The notes beneath the pieces were generated by a model. That model ran no database searches and had not been told where the DNA came from. It saw only the letters and a list, made by a program, of their open reading frames with translations. Positions 36,631 to 46,434 of a DNA stretch of 64,000 bases are shown here, in pieces. How positions within the stretch are numbered: position 1 is the first letter of the stretch; every line of letters starts with the position of its first letter. A program made the translations under genes and the position numbers. This DNA comes from Lentinus brumalis (Eukaryota > Basidiomycota > Agaricomycetes > Polyporales > Polyporaceae): positions 372,001 through 436,000 of the forward strand of contig MARA01000019.1 in assembly GCA_001792895.1 (NCBI GenBank). The letters are read 5' to 3'.

Positions 36631-36745
36631 GGTATATGATGACATGAGGATGCTCTGTTTGATGGCTTTCGGCCTTACACCAAAGGGCTGCCAGTTCCTG
36701 CGCCCTGAGGACGAGAGTATGACAATACATGCTTGCTGAAATGTT
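36631..36745 (+). ncRNA. Box C/D snoRNA candidate 5 (intronic)
   Basis: Perfect C box ATGATGA at 36636-36642, C' ATGACAA at 36719-36725, D CTGA at 36736-36739, 52 nt before the 3' splice site at 36791. The middle shares ACCAAAGGG and GAGGACGAGAGT with candidates 1 and 4, with base changes in the stem. Confidence 0.65.
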
Positions 36746-36905
36746 TACAACTCACTGCGAACCTGCTTGCTGACTTCTCTCCGTCTTCAAGGTCCAACGA
36801 CCCAGGACATTTAGGACCCGTCGTTCAGGGGCTGGATCGAGATGAGTCGGGACTCAGCGTTTCGGCAGCACTGTAACAGTAGACTATCTTTGTATCAAAC
36901 ATACT

Positions 36906-38189
36906 CTGGAGTAGAATGGATCTAAAATTCCCGTCCAAAATTCACGAAGCGTCGGATTGACGCGTCATGCGATGCTTAGCAGTCGGCAGGTTCGTCTGGG
37001 CCTGAGCCTGGTCGATGACATCCCATCCCATAGCGATTTGAGGTACAGCCTAAATTGGGTGAGCACAAGATACACTAGCTACTTGCTCCGCTGACTACAC
37101 ACCGGCACCGCCTGCCGCAAGCTCATCTACGCCTTCGCACACTCCTGCCGCTCCCTCACTCTCGCCCCTAATCCCAACGCACCCAGCACGTCATAGCGTC
37201 ACATCAGGCCCCGGATCCATCGCCATGCTCATCGCGACCTCCCACCCATCCTTGATCGCTGCCCCTCCGCCCTCGCGCCCACATCATACAGCAAGACCAC
37301 CTCAGCTCCGAGTACCCGCCACACGCCCGGCGCCCTCAGCCCCCACTCCGCCGCGACAAAGCTGTTCTCCGGCTTGCCGGAGCCCTCGTGCTGCGCATCA
37401 ACTGTGAGTGCTTTTGCGAAGGGCGACCCCAGGTTCCCTCGCGCCCGTGGTCTGAGGTCCTGCTTCCTGATGACTTCTTGTGCTCGCCTTGCACTTCTAG
37501 GAGCGCCTTGCCGAGAGACATGATGCGGCCCTAGATGGTGGGCCATCGCGTGGTTCGTCCCTTTGACCGGCCGGCGGCGTGCTGGGGTGGTTGCGCGGGA
37601 ACTCGTGTCCTGGCATGCACGATTAGGATGGAGATTCCGACGACGTGACGCGGTCTTCGTAAAGCTCCGATAATGTTTGTCCGGATATCTGGTACCCCGC
37701 AGACAAGGAGCCCGACAGCGTGAGGGCTGCGAAAGCACGGGTTTCAACACATTATGCTCCGTCAGTCTCAGTGCAGCCAACGGATGGTTCCTGTCGCACC
37801 TTCACAGTGACTGTGGACTCCATTCTGAGCTCGAACTTAATGAGGCAGGAAAGGCAATCCACGAGCGCAATTCTCGAGTCACCTGGTAAATACTCGTCAG
37901 AGGCAAGTCAATGGATGAAAGTATACCGACACATCTAGATGCACCACCTGGCGAGGTCTGTTAGACCTTGAGGGACCAACGACATCGAGGCGCACCGTTC
38001 GTCGGGACGCTCGTGAATTGTTTGCTGATCAGCTCGTCTCGACTCGGACTTGAGGTTTTTCATGTTCGGTGAGGAGAGCCCCATCGCACAAGAGTCAGCC
38101 GGCGACCAGCTCGCCGTTCGGATAGGTCCTGAGGGCATGAGCAGAAGGCCGCACTTGGCTGGTTTGCACACGCCACGGTGTCAACACGG
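36906..38189. other. Intergenic region between host units 2 and 3
   Basis: About 1.3 kb without a supported gene. On the minus strand, 37180-37780 has protein-like pieces in different frames (SFVAAEWGLRAPGVWRVLG near 37340; AAIKDGWEVAMSMAMDPGPD near 37240). They may be the remains of a gene, but I could not join them into one frame or recognise a family. Confidence 0.35.
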
Positions 38190-38241
38190 CCAAGCAAGTG
38201 ACCCAGAGCGTCTATGCGAGTTCATCAGTATAAGTATGCTC
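38190..38241 (+). promoter_or_regulatory. Promoter module P3 of snoRNA-host unit 3
   Basis: CCAAGCAAG at 38190-38198, TATAAG at 38229-38234 (38 bp downstream), then TATGCTCGC. Third instance of the module seen at 32916 and 35480. Confidence 0.55.
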
Positions 38242-38359
38242 GCATCAGGCTCGCATCAAGCTCGTGTGCTCGCCCCAGATCCCTGCCCGCCCTCAGCCAT
38301 CCCACTGCTATCGGGAAAACCTGTTGCGTGTCCGGTGAGTATCTACTGTTATGTCTTCG

Positions 38360-38450
38360 TGTTCATGATGTCATACTAGTACTATAATCCATTGTGCTCG
38401 CGATTGCCTTCGTTGGTTTGTGACGACTTACTACGCTTTTTCTGAATATT
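38360..38450 (+). ncRNA. Box C/D snoRNA candidate 6 (intronic)
   Basis: C box ATGATGT at 38365-38371, C' GTGACGA at 38420-38426, D CTGA at 38442-38445, 74 nt before the 3' splice site at 38519. It shares ATGATGTCATA, CCTTCGTTGG and GTGACGACT with candidate 2 and looks like its paralogue in a first intron. Confidence 0.6.
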
Positions 38451-38719
38451 CACGCTGTGGTTTTGACAAGTCTCGCTGTCCCCATGCGATTATCATTGCT
38501 GACACGACTCTGTTTGTAGATGACTGCAGCCTCGGCGCGGAGACCCCATCACTCCGCTGGAATATGCGAAACGTCGACACTGCCACGTAGTCGGAGTGTC
38601 AGCTCGAACATGGATGTGGAGAATTGAAATGACTTCACCGGAGTCTGGTGTCGGCTTTCGTGAATCGTAAAGTGAGTGTCTAATCCATGTTTGAAGTCTG
38701 CATGGGATGGTATTTGATG

Positions 38720-38822
38720 ATTGTATGATGGTCTCCGTTCTCGCCAAGGATTGTACCCGCGTGGGTGCGCCTTGGAAACGAGCTCGAGAGCCCTTGATAA
38801 ACTCCTTTTGTCTGAGTCTTCC
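38720..38822 (+). ncRNA. Box C/D snoRNA candidate 7 (intronic)
   Basis: C box ATGATGG at 38725-38731, C'-like TTGATAA near 38795, D CTGA at 38812-38815, 54 nt before the 3' splice site at 38869. An internal CTCG-CCAAGG / CCTTGG-CGAG hairpin replaces the GTCCTC stem of its relatives. Confidence 0.52.
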
Positions 38823-38949
38823 TCCTTCCCGAGTCGCGATCGCCTTCGCTGACCTTCGTTCGCCTCTAGAGTTTGTCGTGCGAAGTTATGATGGTCTTCC
38901 TACCAACAACCGTCCAGAAAGTGCTCTGTAAGTCTCCTGCCTGATGTTG

Positions 38950-39045
38950 TACGCATGATGTTATCTTCAATTTGTTACTATGCGCTCGTCCGCACGCGGA
39001 CGAGGGTAGATGGCCCGTACATGATTTCTGTTCATCTGATCTTGT
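38950..39045 (+). ncRNA. Box C/D snoRNA candidate 8 (intronic)
   Basis: C box ATGATGT at 38955-38961, C' ATGATTT at 39021-39027, D CTGA at 39036-39039, 63 nt before the 3' splice site at 39102. A perfect 8-bp hairpin CTCGTCCG/CGGACGAG lies at 38985-39004. Confidence 0.6.
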
Positions 39046-39280
39046 TACCTCTCTTTATCGTCGACTCGCTTTTGCTGACATATATCTGTCCCTATACTGC
39101 AGACGGTGCCGTGAAGACTGATCGACTTGAGTACTGCCGGCGCTGCGCTCTGCCATAGCCTCGGGAACGGCAAAGTTGCTTGAGTAATCCCGGTATTGCA
39201 TCCTCGCTTCTTCCACCGTCCATGTCAATGCAGATGCAACACAGAAGATGCTCGGTAAGTGTCTACTCTGCGCTTGCAAT

Positions 39281-39371
39281 GAACACATGATGTTATCAAA
39301 AGATTATTATATGCCCCGTCCACACACGGACGAGGGCGGATGATGAATTACTCAGAATCGCCCTGAACCCT
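39281..39371 (+). ncRNA. Box C/D snoRNA candidate 9 (intronic)
   Basis: C box ATGATGT at 39287-39293, perfect C' ATGATGA at 39340-39346, D CTGA at 39363-39366, 59 nt before the 3' splice site at 39425. It has the same ATGATGTTATC start and a CCGTCC/GGACGAGGG hairpin like candidate 8. Confidence 0.62.
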
Positions 39372-39769
39372 CCCTTCTTCACTGCTTCTCTACGAATTCG
39401 TTCGCTCATACTCGTTCGTCTCCAGCAGTGAAGGAACTGTCATGCGTAAACATTGTGCATTCCCTTCCGCCGTCAGGACGCCGCCCAGGACTAGCCAGCA
39501 TTGAAGATACATATGTATATCAGAGCGAGTCGTGGCCCCGCGCTGGTTGACTGGCCCAGCAACATGTGAGGACGAAGTTGCTTGTAGTCATACGTCTGGA
39601 TCGTCGTTCGTAACCTCGGGACGGGCTCTGGTCACCCGCTTCAACCTTCAGAACGCTATCCGATCTTCGAGAGACGGAGGGTCATCGTAGGACGCACCGC
39701 TCGCCGACTCTGCGCGGGAACGTATGATGAGAGCGCTAGCAAACATGGTGAGTACATGTTCCGTAGTGA

Positions 39770-39873
39770 TCTCCTTGTGATGATATATGATTCTGGTTCG
39801 ATTGTACGATCGCCTTCGTCCTTGCGAGGACGCAAGGTCGAAGTGAGATCTAACGTCAATTAACTGAACTTTT
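39770..39873 (+). ncRNA. Box C/D snoRNA candidate 10 (intronic)
   Basis: Perfect C box GTGATGA at 39777-39783, C'-like GTGAGAT near 39843, D CTGA at 39864-39867, 59 nt before the 3' splice site at 39926. CGATCGCCTTCGTCC and a CGTCCT/AGGACG hairpin (39817-39832) link it to candidates 1, 3 and 4. Confidence 0.6.
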
Positions 39874-40579
39874 TTCTTCGTGTTCCTGGTGTATGATCAT
39901 ACTGGCTGACATGCGCCCGTCTTCAGACCCAGCGTCGCAATACACTCAACCGCGCTCTGTAGACTACGACCCGGCTTCTCGTCTGCGACATGGTCGGGCT
40001 GCGCTGGAAGAGCCGGACGCCCTCCAACGTTGAACGAAGTGGACTTCAAGGCGGGCAGGAACGACGACCCCCGACCGCTGGGACGTTTACAGCGCACTGG
40101 GGCGTCGTTCGATCTCCTCGACATTCAGGTTCTTCAGTATGTCTCGCAGCCACGTTAAAGGCGAGCGAGCTCGTCGTAGCGCTTCTGGGGTCTGCAATGT
40201 CGACGGACTTCGCACGCACGAGCCGGCGGCCTTGGACCTCGAACCCGCACAATTCCTACTTGGCGGTTGGGCCGGCTGGCCGAAGTTATATCTAAGAAAC
40301 ACTCGCAGGGTGCCATTGTATCTAGATCGAATCCGAAGTACGTACTACGATTACACCTTCGCCGACCTGACCCTTCGGAATTGGATTCGAGTCTGAGCCG
40401 TTGGGCCGTGACAGAGAACGCGTCGTGAGTACTTGGTCAGTGGGTCGCGCGTGGGGTCCGGGCACTCATAATCAGCAAGTAGAAGAGTTGCAGCCAGTGG
40501 CAGAAGCTGGACCGCCGGTCGGTCCACGCGATGCACCGTATTTAGGGCCGGCTTCTTCGCGATTGTCACGTGCTTGAAA

Positions 40580-40924
40580 ATGTGGCCGAGCAGCCCGAGC
40601 TCGGGCTCGAGCTCGCTGTCGCTGACAACGACTCCTGTCGCTGACAACGACTCGGACGACAACACCATCGACATCGACGACGAAGACATCGACGACGAAG
40701 ACATCGACGACGAAGACATCGACGACGAAGACAGCGACGATCACGAAGCTCCTCACCCATCATCGCACCACCCTTCTTTGCTCCGCCATCTCATTGCGGA
40801 AGAGTGTCAAGATCACGCTGGAAGTTCTCGGTATCCACCTACAAACGATCTACGACATAAACCCACCAGACAGCATGACGGTCAAGGACGAAATAGCAGC
40901 ACACACAGGAGAAGAAGGCCCTGA
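40580..40924 (+). CDS. Doubtful acidic-repeat hypothetical protein
   Basis: An open frame from ATG at 40580 with a Ser-rich start and four to five Asp/Ile/Glu repeats (unit DIDDE) encoded by a 15-bp tandem repeat, then His/Ser-rich sequence. From about 40794 a different frame reads far more like protein (RKSVKITLEVLGIHLQTIYD, then VKDEIAAHTGEEGPEIVLVD) up to 41000. A real gene could therefore start elsewhere and be spliced into that frame. No family recognised. The 41000-41650 region may contain further exons. Confidence 0.25.
   Translation: MWPSSPSSGSSSLSLTTTPVADNDSDDNTIDIDDEDIDDEDIDDEDIDDEDSDDHEAPHPSSHHPSLLRHLIAEECQDHAGSSRYPPTNDLRHKPTRQHDGQGRNSSTHRRRRP
40668..40740 (+). repeat. 15-bp tandem repeat, about 4.8 copies
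   Basis: Near-perfect copies of GACATCGACGACGAA; the last copy has AGC in place of ATC. Of the three forward frames, one encodes an acidic DIDDE repeat and another a Thr/Ser/Lys repeat. Confidence 0.9.
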
Positions 40925-41072
40925 GATTGTACTCGTTGACCGGGTGGAAGTTACAGAGCGGGTTATGGAGGATGGGATGCATGGTACGTCGTATGTGTTC
41001 TGCCATATACGCAGTTGCTCAGTGTCGAATGCCCGATATAGGTTGTTTCCATATATTGTCTCGCACTTTTAA

Positions 41073-42155
41073 TGTCAGGGTAATGGGTGGTACGAAAACC
41101 TGGGGACAGCGAGGCTACTACTGCTCGAGCTATGCCCTACACGAAGCCAATATTCGTTGCTCCGGTTGGTTATCTCCAATATGTACAACTGGAAGAAAGG
41201 ATGTTCCTGGACGCTTCGCAAACCTGCTTTGGCCTGCATATTCTCGGCTGTTCTCGTCAACGCCGCGCATTCGCCCACTCACTTATGCTCCGTGCAGGAC
41301 AAGTTAGGCCGACGACAAACCGCGTTGCACGCTTAGCAGTGTCTCTGCCGGTTGCATCGTCTGTAGAGAGCCGGGTGGACATTCAAAGACGACCTTGCTG
41401 GATCAATTTGACGTGCAACGCCAATGCTTCCGGCACGTCACGCGCATGGGGGAGACCCAATTCTCCGACGTCTGGTCTACCCATTTATCCGACCTATCCA
41501 TCTCTATTCCTTGATGTCTCATGGTCGCAGACAAGCCGACGAGTCCAACAGTCTCCCGGATGGCCTTCTGGCTGTTCTATCCACATCGTTCGAAATAAGG
41601 CGGCAAGATTATCATCTCGGGGACCGATCACCCTGCAGTGAGTAGCCTTCTCATTAAGATTCGAAGCACATCACCGCCGGGATATTGCGATTCCTCATGA
41701 CGTCGCTGGGTACTGTGCGCAGGCGATCTCAACGGAACTAACGAGTTGCTACATAGTGATCTCGCAGCTTCGGAACAACCCAGGCAGCATACTTCTCAAC
41801 GAACCGCGGCCAGTCTCTTCCGTGCCCGATGTGCCGCAGAACACAGCACTCTACAATGTTCATCCGCGTCTTCCGAGCCGAGCAGCTCCATCAGATGGGT
41901 CTGCGCCTTCTCCCTTCTTCTTGGGTTGGTCGGGTGTGCGTTCTTGTGACCGGTTGTCGCCCCGACTACGCAGCGGGACTATCCTCGGGTGAACGGCGGA
42001 GGCCCCGACGAACACTTGGCTACGGCGCGTCTCGACCTGCTCCCTCTCGAGTCTTCCCCGGTTACAACATCCCGTCGGGGTACTTAAAGCACGGAGTTTT
42101 GCTGTTTGATGGGTAACCGTACCTGCTGCCTCGACTCTTCGGTGTCTCTAAAACA
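41073..42155. other. Region before the endoglucanase, no supported gene
   Basis: Several short plus-strand frames read partly like protein (for example HVTRMGETQFSDVWSTHLSD near 41440), but they do not join into a recognisable gene. TACTTAAAGC near 42080 is a possible TATA-like element for the endoglucanase at 42156. Confidence 0.35.
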
Positions 42156-43749
42156 ATGAAGGGCGCCATCCTCTCTTTCGCTGTCGCGCTTGCAAGCGCG
42201 GCCCCCGCGATGTCCGTCGCCGTTTGGGGTCAGTGCGGAGTACGTGTTCCCTATATCCATCGCATACGATACAGAGAAGCTGATTGAGTACTACCAGGGC
42301 TCTGGCTACGGAGGTTCCACCGTCTGCGACTCTGGCGCAACCTGTGTCGTAGTTAACACCTGTACGTCCCCACCCTCTTGGGTCCCTTCTCTCTTGATCC
42401 AGCATGTCCTGACCCGCCGCCCATAGTCTACTCGCAATGCCAGCCCAGCAGCGCGACGACGACGGCGACTGCGCCCACCTCCTCGTCCTCCATCTGCTCC
42501 GGCACGCGCACGAAGTTCAAGTTCTTCGGCGTGAACCAGTCCGGGGCCGAGTTCGGGAACACGGTGTTCCCTGGGGCGCTGGGCACGGAGTACACTTGGC
42601 CTGCACCGAGCTCGATCGACTTCTTCATCGGAAAGGGCTTTAACACGTTCCGCGTGCCGTTCCTCATGGAGCGCGTGAGTCCGCCGACGACGGGTGGGCT
42701 GACGGGGCCGTTCAACCAGACGTACCTGGGCGGGCTGAAGGACACCGTCAACTATATCACGAGCAAGGGCGGGTTCGCTGCTATCGATCGTGAGTGCGCT
42801 GGATGTTGGACAGGGTGGAGGGTAGCTGATGGGTTTGGGTGCAGCGCACAACTTCATGATTTTCAACGGTGCGACCATTACGAACACCAACACGTATGTC
42901 CTCTCGTGATGTTCCACTTTGCTTCGCTGCTGACCAAGCGATTCTGCCAACAGCTTCCAGTCTTGTACGTCTATGTGGCCCCTTCGTGCCTGCCAATTTA
43001 GCTGATCTCCCGTTCGATCAGGGTGGCAGAAGCTTGCCGCTGAGTTCGTGCGTACCCCTCTAGCCTGCGCTGATAGCTTTTACAGTACTGAGGACCTGCC
43101 TAATGCCTACAGAAATCGAACGACCACGTCATCTTCGACCTCCAGAACGAGCCGCACGACATCCCCGCGCAGACGGTCTTCAATCTCATGCAAGCCGGTG
43201 TGAACGGTGTCCGCGCCTCGGGTGCGACCAGCCAGCTCATCCTCGTTGAGGGCACGAGCTGGACCGGAGCGTGGACCTGGACGACTTCTGGAAACAGCCA
43301 GGTCTTCGGCGCCATCAGGGACCCGAACAACAACATCGCCATCGGTGCGTCCCTCTGTTCTCTCCTCCCGCACTTGAACTCGGACGACGGACGCTAACCT
43401 CCATGACTCGCACGCAGAGATGCACCAGTACCTCGACTCTGACGGCTCCGGCACGAACGCGACTTGCGTGTCCTCCACGATCGGCGCGGAGCGCCTGCAG
43501 GCCGCGACGGCGTGGCTCAAGCAGAACAATCTGAAGGGCCTCCTGGGTGAGATCGGCGCGGGCTCGAACGCAGCGTGCATCTCCGCCGTGCAGGGCGCGC
43601 TGTGCGAGATGCAGCAGTCGGGCGTGTGGCTCGGTGCGCTCTGGTGGGCAGCCGGGCCGTGGTGGGGAGACTACTACCAGAGCATCGAGCCTCCGAGTGG
43701 GCCTGCGGTTGCACAGATTCTACCCCAGGCGCTCGAGCCGTTCTTGTAA
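42156..43749 (+). CDS. Secreted GH5 endoglucanase with N-terminal CBM1
   Basis: An endo-beta-1,4-glucanase that cleaves internal bonds of cellulose, secreted. ATG at 42156 begins a signal peptide (MKGAILSFAVALASAAPAMS) followed at once by a fungal cellulose-binding module: VWGQCG, GGSTVCDSGATCVVVN, YSQCQ, with the expected cysteines, split by two introns. A Ser/Thr linker leads to the GH5 barrel: KFKFFGVNQSGAEFG, GFNTFRVPFLMERV, IDPHNF across the 42790 splice, FDLQNEPHD with the acid/base Glu (43135), and GLLGEIGAGSN with the nucleophile Glu (43545). LWWAAGPWWGDYY near the end is typical of subfamily 5 enzymes. It ends with TAA at 43747. Length is about 390 residues, complete. Usually induced on plant biomass, though no regulatory site was identified. 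Confidence 0.94.
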
Positions 43750-44199
43750 CAGGCAGTCGGCTTTGGACTAGAGGCAGAGGCAGAGGCAGGGTAAAATTCC
43801 AAGATACCATCGAATGCAGTGTATCGTCGCTTGCGAATGCGTACATACGACTAACAAGTCCGTCTAACTGTGTGCGTTACCTATTCGAAGTGCGTGAAGT
43901 CTTCTGTCACTGATGCTCACAATGACCGATAAGCGCCATTTTCTGCTCCTGACCGCTACCATCTCGATGTCTTCCAATCCTCATACGCTTCAGCTTTGCT
44001 TTTCACGCTTGCCGCGGGTTCTTGACAACACAGCGGAGAATTTGGTACTTGTTGGCGTAGCGCGCTCTGAAGTCTGCCTCACATCCGAGCGAGGCTGACA
44101 CATATGCTCTGTCCAGTATACGTCTCGATGACCCTTGATCCATGTTATTAAGCATGCCTGATCCCAGCAAGCTGATGGTGTATGTGGGATGGGTACACG
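43750..44199. other. Tail-to-tail spacer, nothing recognised
   Basis: Between the converging 3' ends of the endoglucanase and DUF6534 copy D. Contains GAGGCA-type short repeats at 43770-43790; no gene. Confidence 0.45.
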
Positions 44200-46434
44200 T
44201 CAGTAGGATTCGCTACAGGAAGCGCCATTATCTCCGCGGTCAAGTCGAGTACTCGTGTGGCCTTGGGGGACGTCCAGAAAGGTCTCTGTAGTGATCTTGA
44301 TGTCAATGACGGCGTTCGGTGGAGGCTACGCGGCAGAGAGGGTTCGTCAGCGCAGGAAGAGGAGCGACACAAGTGATGTCCATACTGACCTGAAACTGAA
44401 TGGGGGAGATCTGTCCAAGCGAGTGCCGCTGTGCGCTGATGATTTTGAGACCGAACGAGCCGGTTTCAAATCCTTCCAGGCCACGATCAAGGATGGACCT
44501 GCGGGAGTTCACGCTGTATTGTGGCCAGCGAGCGGATGTCAGAGGTTGTGGAGAGGACGAGAGGGCGAAGCGTGCTCACACAGCCAACAGCGAGTTTGCG
44601 TACACTGGACGTTGGTCAGAATCTGCGACGGCTTGAGCACAAGGAGAAGGACTCACTCTTGGTGGCAACAATCGTTATTGCGGCCCAGATGAGCGTGTCA
44701 CGGCTCAGGATGGACTAGACGAATGTGAGGTTTGCCCTGAGTATTACAAGGGAACACGTACCGAGATGAAGGCGGCAATCGTGAGGACGCTATAAAAATC
44801 CGGCGTCGAGTGAAGCACTGGCCCAATATCTATGTGACGTACCTCGTGGACAATCCTTTAAGATGCAGCCAATCAGCGTCGGAGGTCTGGAAGTGTAGAA
44901 CGTGCATACCAGTGTTGACCGCATAAACCATCAAGATGTCGACCATCGAGTCAGTCCTAGTCGGGAGAATGTTCCTACTGAGTTGACTTCCCACGACGCA
45001 AGACGAGACGGACATACTTCTTGAACCCTGTCCGGCTCTTGCGCAAATAGTGAGTCAGGACTGACGTAGCGACCACATCCACGCATACGGCGGCCAGAAG
45101 AACACCCCAGATTTGCCACTGTGGGTTCCTGAGTAAGCAGGTGCTATGCATGCGCAGGGTAAAGCGGAACACGAACCATGTAGGGGATGAACTTGGAGAA
45201 CACGACTTGGATGAACCTGTAAAGACACGGTCAGCTGTATCCCGTGTGACAAAGAGGGAGGTTAACTCACGTCTCGGCGGTCGCAGCTGAATTACCGGTC
45301 ATTAAGACTCAGGTTAAAGAACGTCGGGACGAGCCTCGGAAGGTGCTCACTAATAGAGAAGCCTGTCAGCACAGAGGAAGAGACTGTGAGCTTTCATGAG
45401 CCTGACGATTCTTCGGCAAATAATGTCACCTATTTCCGCCAAGAGCAAGAATCCCTGAGAAGATCTGACGGTCAGAGGTACTCAGTATCCGTCACTCAGA
45501 AAATTACTCACAATGACCACAACTGGGATCAGGCTACGGCCGCCAACTAAGTATGTCGCGTCAAAGCAACCCTTCAGCGCCAAGGCGGCTGTGACAACTC
45601 ACGTAGGTACAATCGCCGAGCGTAAAAGCTGGTTGTCGAAATGAGTGGTTATTTCGTTCAAATGTTGGTCTCGTATTTAATGATCTCCGCACCAGTGCGC
45701 AACAAGAATCATGACGCCCTGGTCGCCAACATTCAGCTTGTGCAAAAGACATAGTTTGTGAAGGCATGCTTACCCCTTCCACGATCCCTAGCTGACAACA
45801 AGCTACTCATCAGTCGAGCTGCACGGTGCATCCGGAGATAGTCACGCACGCGAATGGACCTGTCAACACAGTACTTATTAGCCTGAGCTCGGGAGATATG
45901 GCAGGCCACTAACCAGACACCCTCGTTAAGAGCACACGGGTTGAAGTAGTTAGTGATCAGATAGTGATAGCTATTACGACTTCATTCAACGAGGAACTGA
46001 CCACAGCCGATCAATTTAGCTCAAGGACGTACCAGGCGTGCACATTGGTGATAGTGTGGAGCATGTCCAAGCACCTGTATCAGCTGTCAGCCTCTGCGGG
46101 CCCATTCGCGATGTAGACTCACAGTATGAGCCCTATCTGAGTGGTGTCCGCGAGCTTAGCGATGACGGCGGTGGAGAGCAGAGATATATACTCACGAGCA
46201 ACTTCATGCCACGCTTATCGGTTGGATACAAGCGAAAGTAGCGGTACGTCTGGTGAGAGGTCAAACCAAATAACCTGGAGGGCAAAGCTGTGGAACATCG
46301 CGTGAGCAGAGCCGAGGGACGTACGTGCATCCCAAGCAGGTACAGATGAGGAAGGCCCCGAATGTGTTCTGCAAGGAGGGTACGGGTGGAAAGGGAAGAG
46401 GAGCTCCTTCCGTGAGGAGCTGGGGACATTCCAT
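44200..46434 (-). CDS. DUF6534 multi-pass membrane protein, copy D
   Basis: Second-subgroup DUF6534 gene with many introns. ATG at 46434 starts MECPQLLTEGAPLPFPPVPS, followed by LQNTFGAFLICTCLG. The next exon gives LFGLTSHQTYRYFRLYPTD. The later part has WQIWGVLLAAVCVDVVATS near 45110, YLRKSRTGFKK, and DSMVDILMVYAVNTG near 44940, a segment conserved in the family. DTLIWAAITIVATK, VYANSLLA and VNSRRSILDRGLEGFETGS follow. After a last intron, PPNAVIDIKITTETFLDVPQ leads to TGA at 44200. Exons from about 45850 to 45150 were not all resolved. Function is unknown; probable membrane location. Confidence 0.76.

Larger units (their letters stand above)
35545..36905 (+). ncRNA. Putative snoRNA host transcript 2 (non-coding, at least five introns)
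   Basis: Start estimated from the TATA box; 3' end uncertain. Introns inferred from GTGAGT-type donors, CTGAC-like branch sites and AG acceptors are 35614-35811, 35904-36077, 36187-36387, 36471-36536 and 36606-36791. The exons between them are about 70-110 nt and show no sustained reading frame. Four of the five introns carry a box C/D core; the 66-nt fourth intron does not. This layout is that of a multi-snoRNA host gene whose exons are by-products. Confidence 0.6.
38258..40425 (+). ncRNA. Putative snoRNA host transcript 3 (non-coding, at least five introns)
   Basis: Start estimated from the TATA box; 3' end uncertain. Inferred introns are 38335-38519, 38672-38869, 38938-39102, 39255-39425 and 39748-39926, all 165-198 nt and so about three times the length of introns in the protein genes here. 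Each carries one box C/D core. The exons, 68-322 nt, have no consistent reading frame. Confidence 0.6.

Noticed and set aside
37229..37780. 183-residue minus-strand frame beside host unit 3
   Set aside because: Composition is Arg/Pro-rich, its most protein-like pieces fall in different frames, and no family or intron chain could be recognised.
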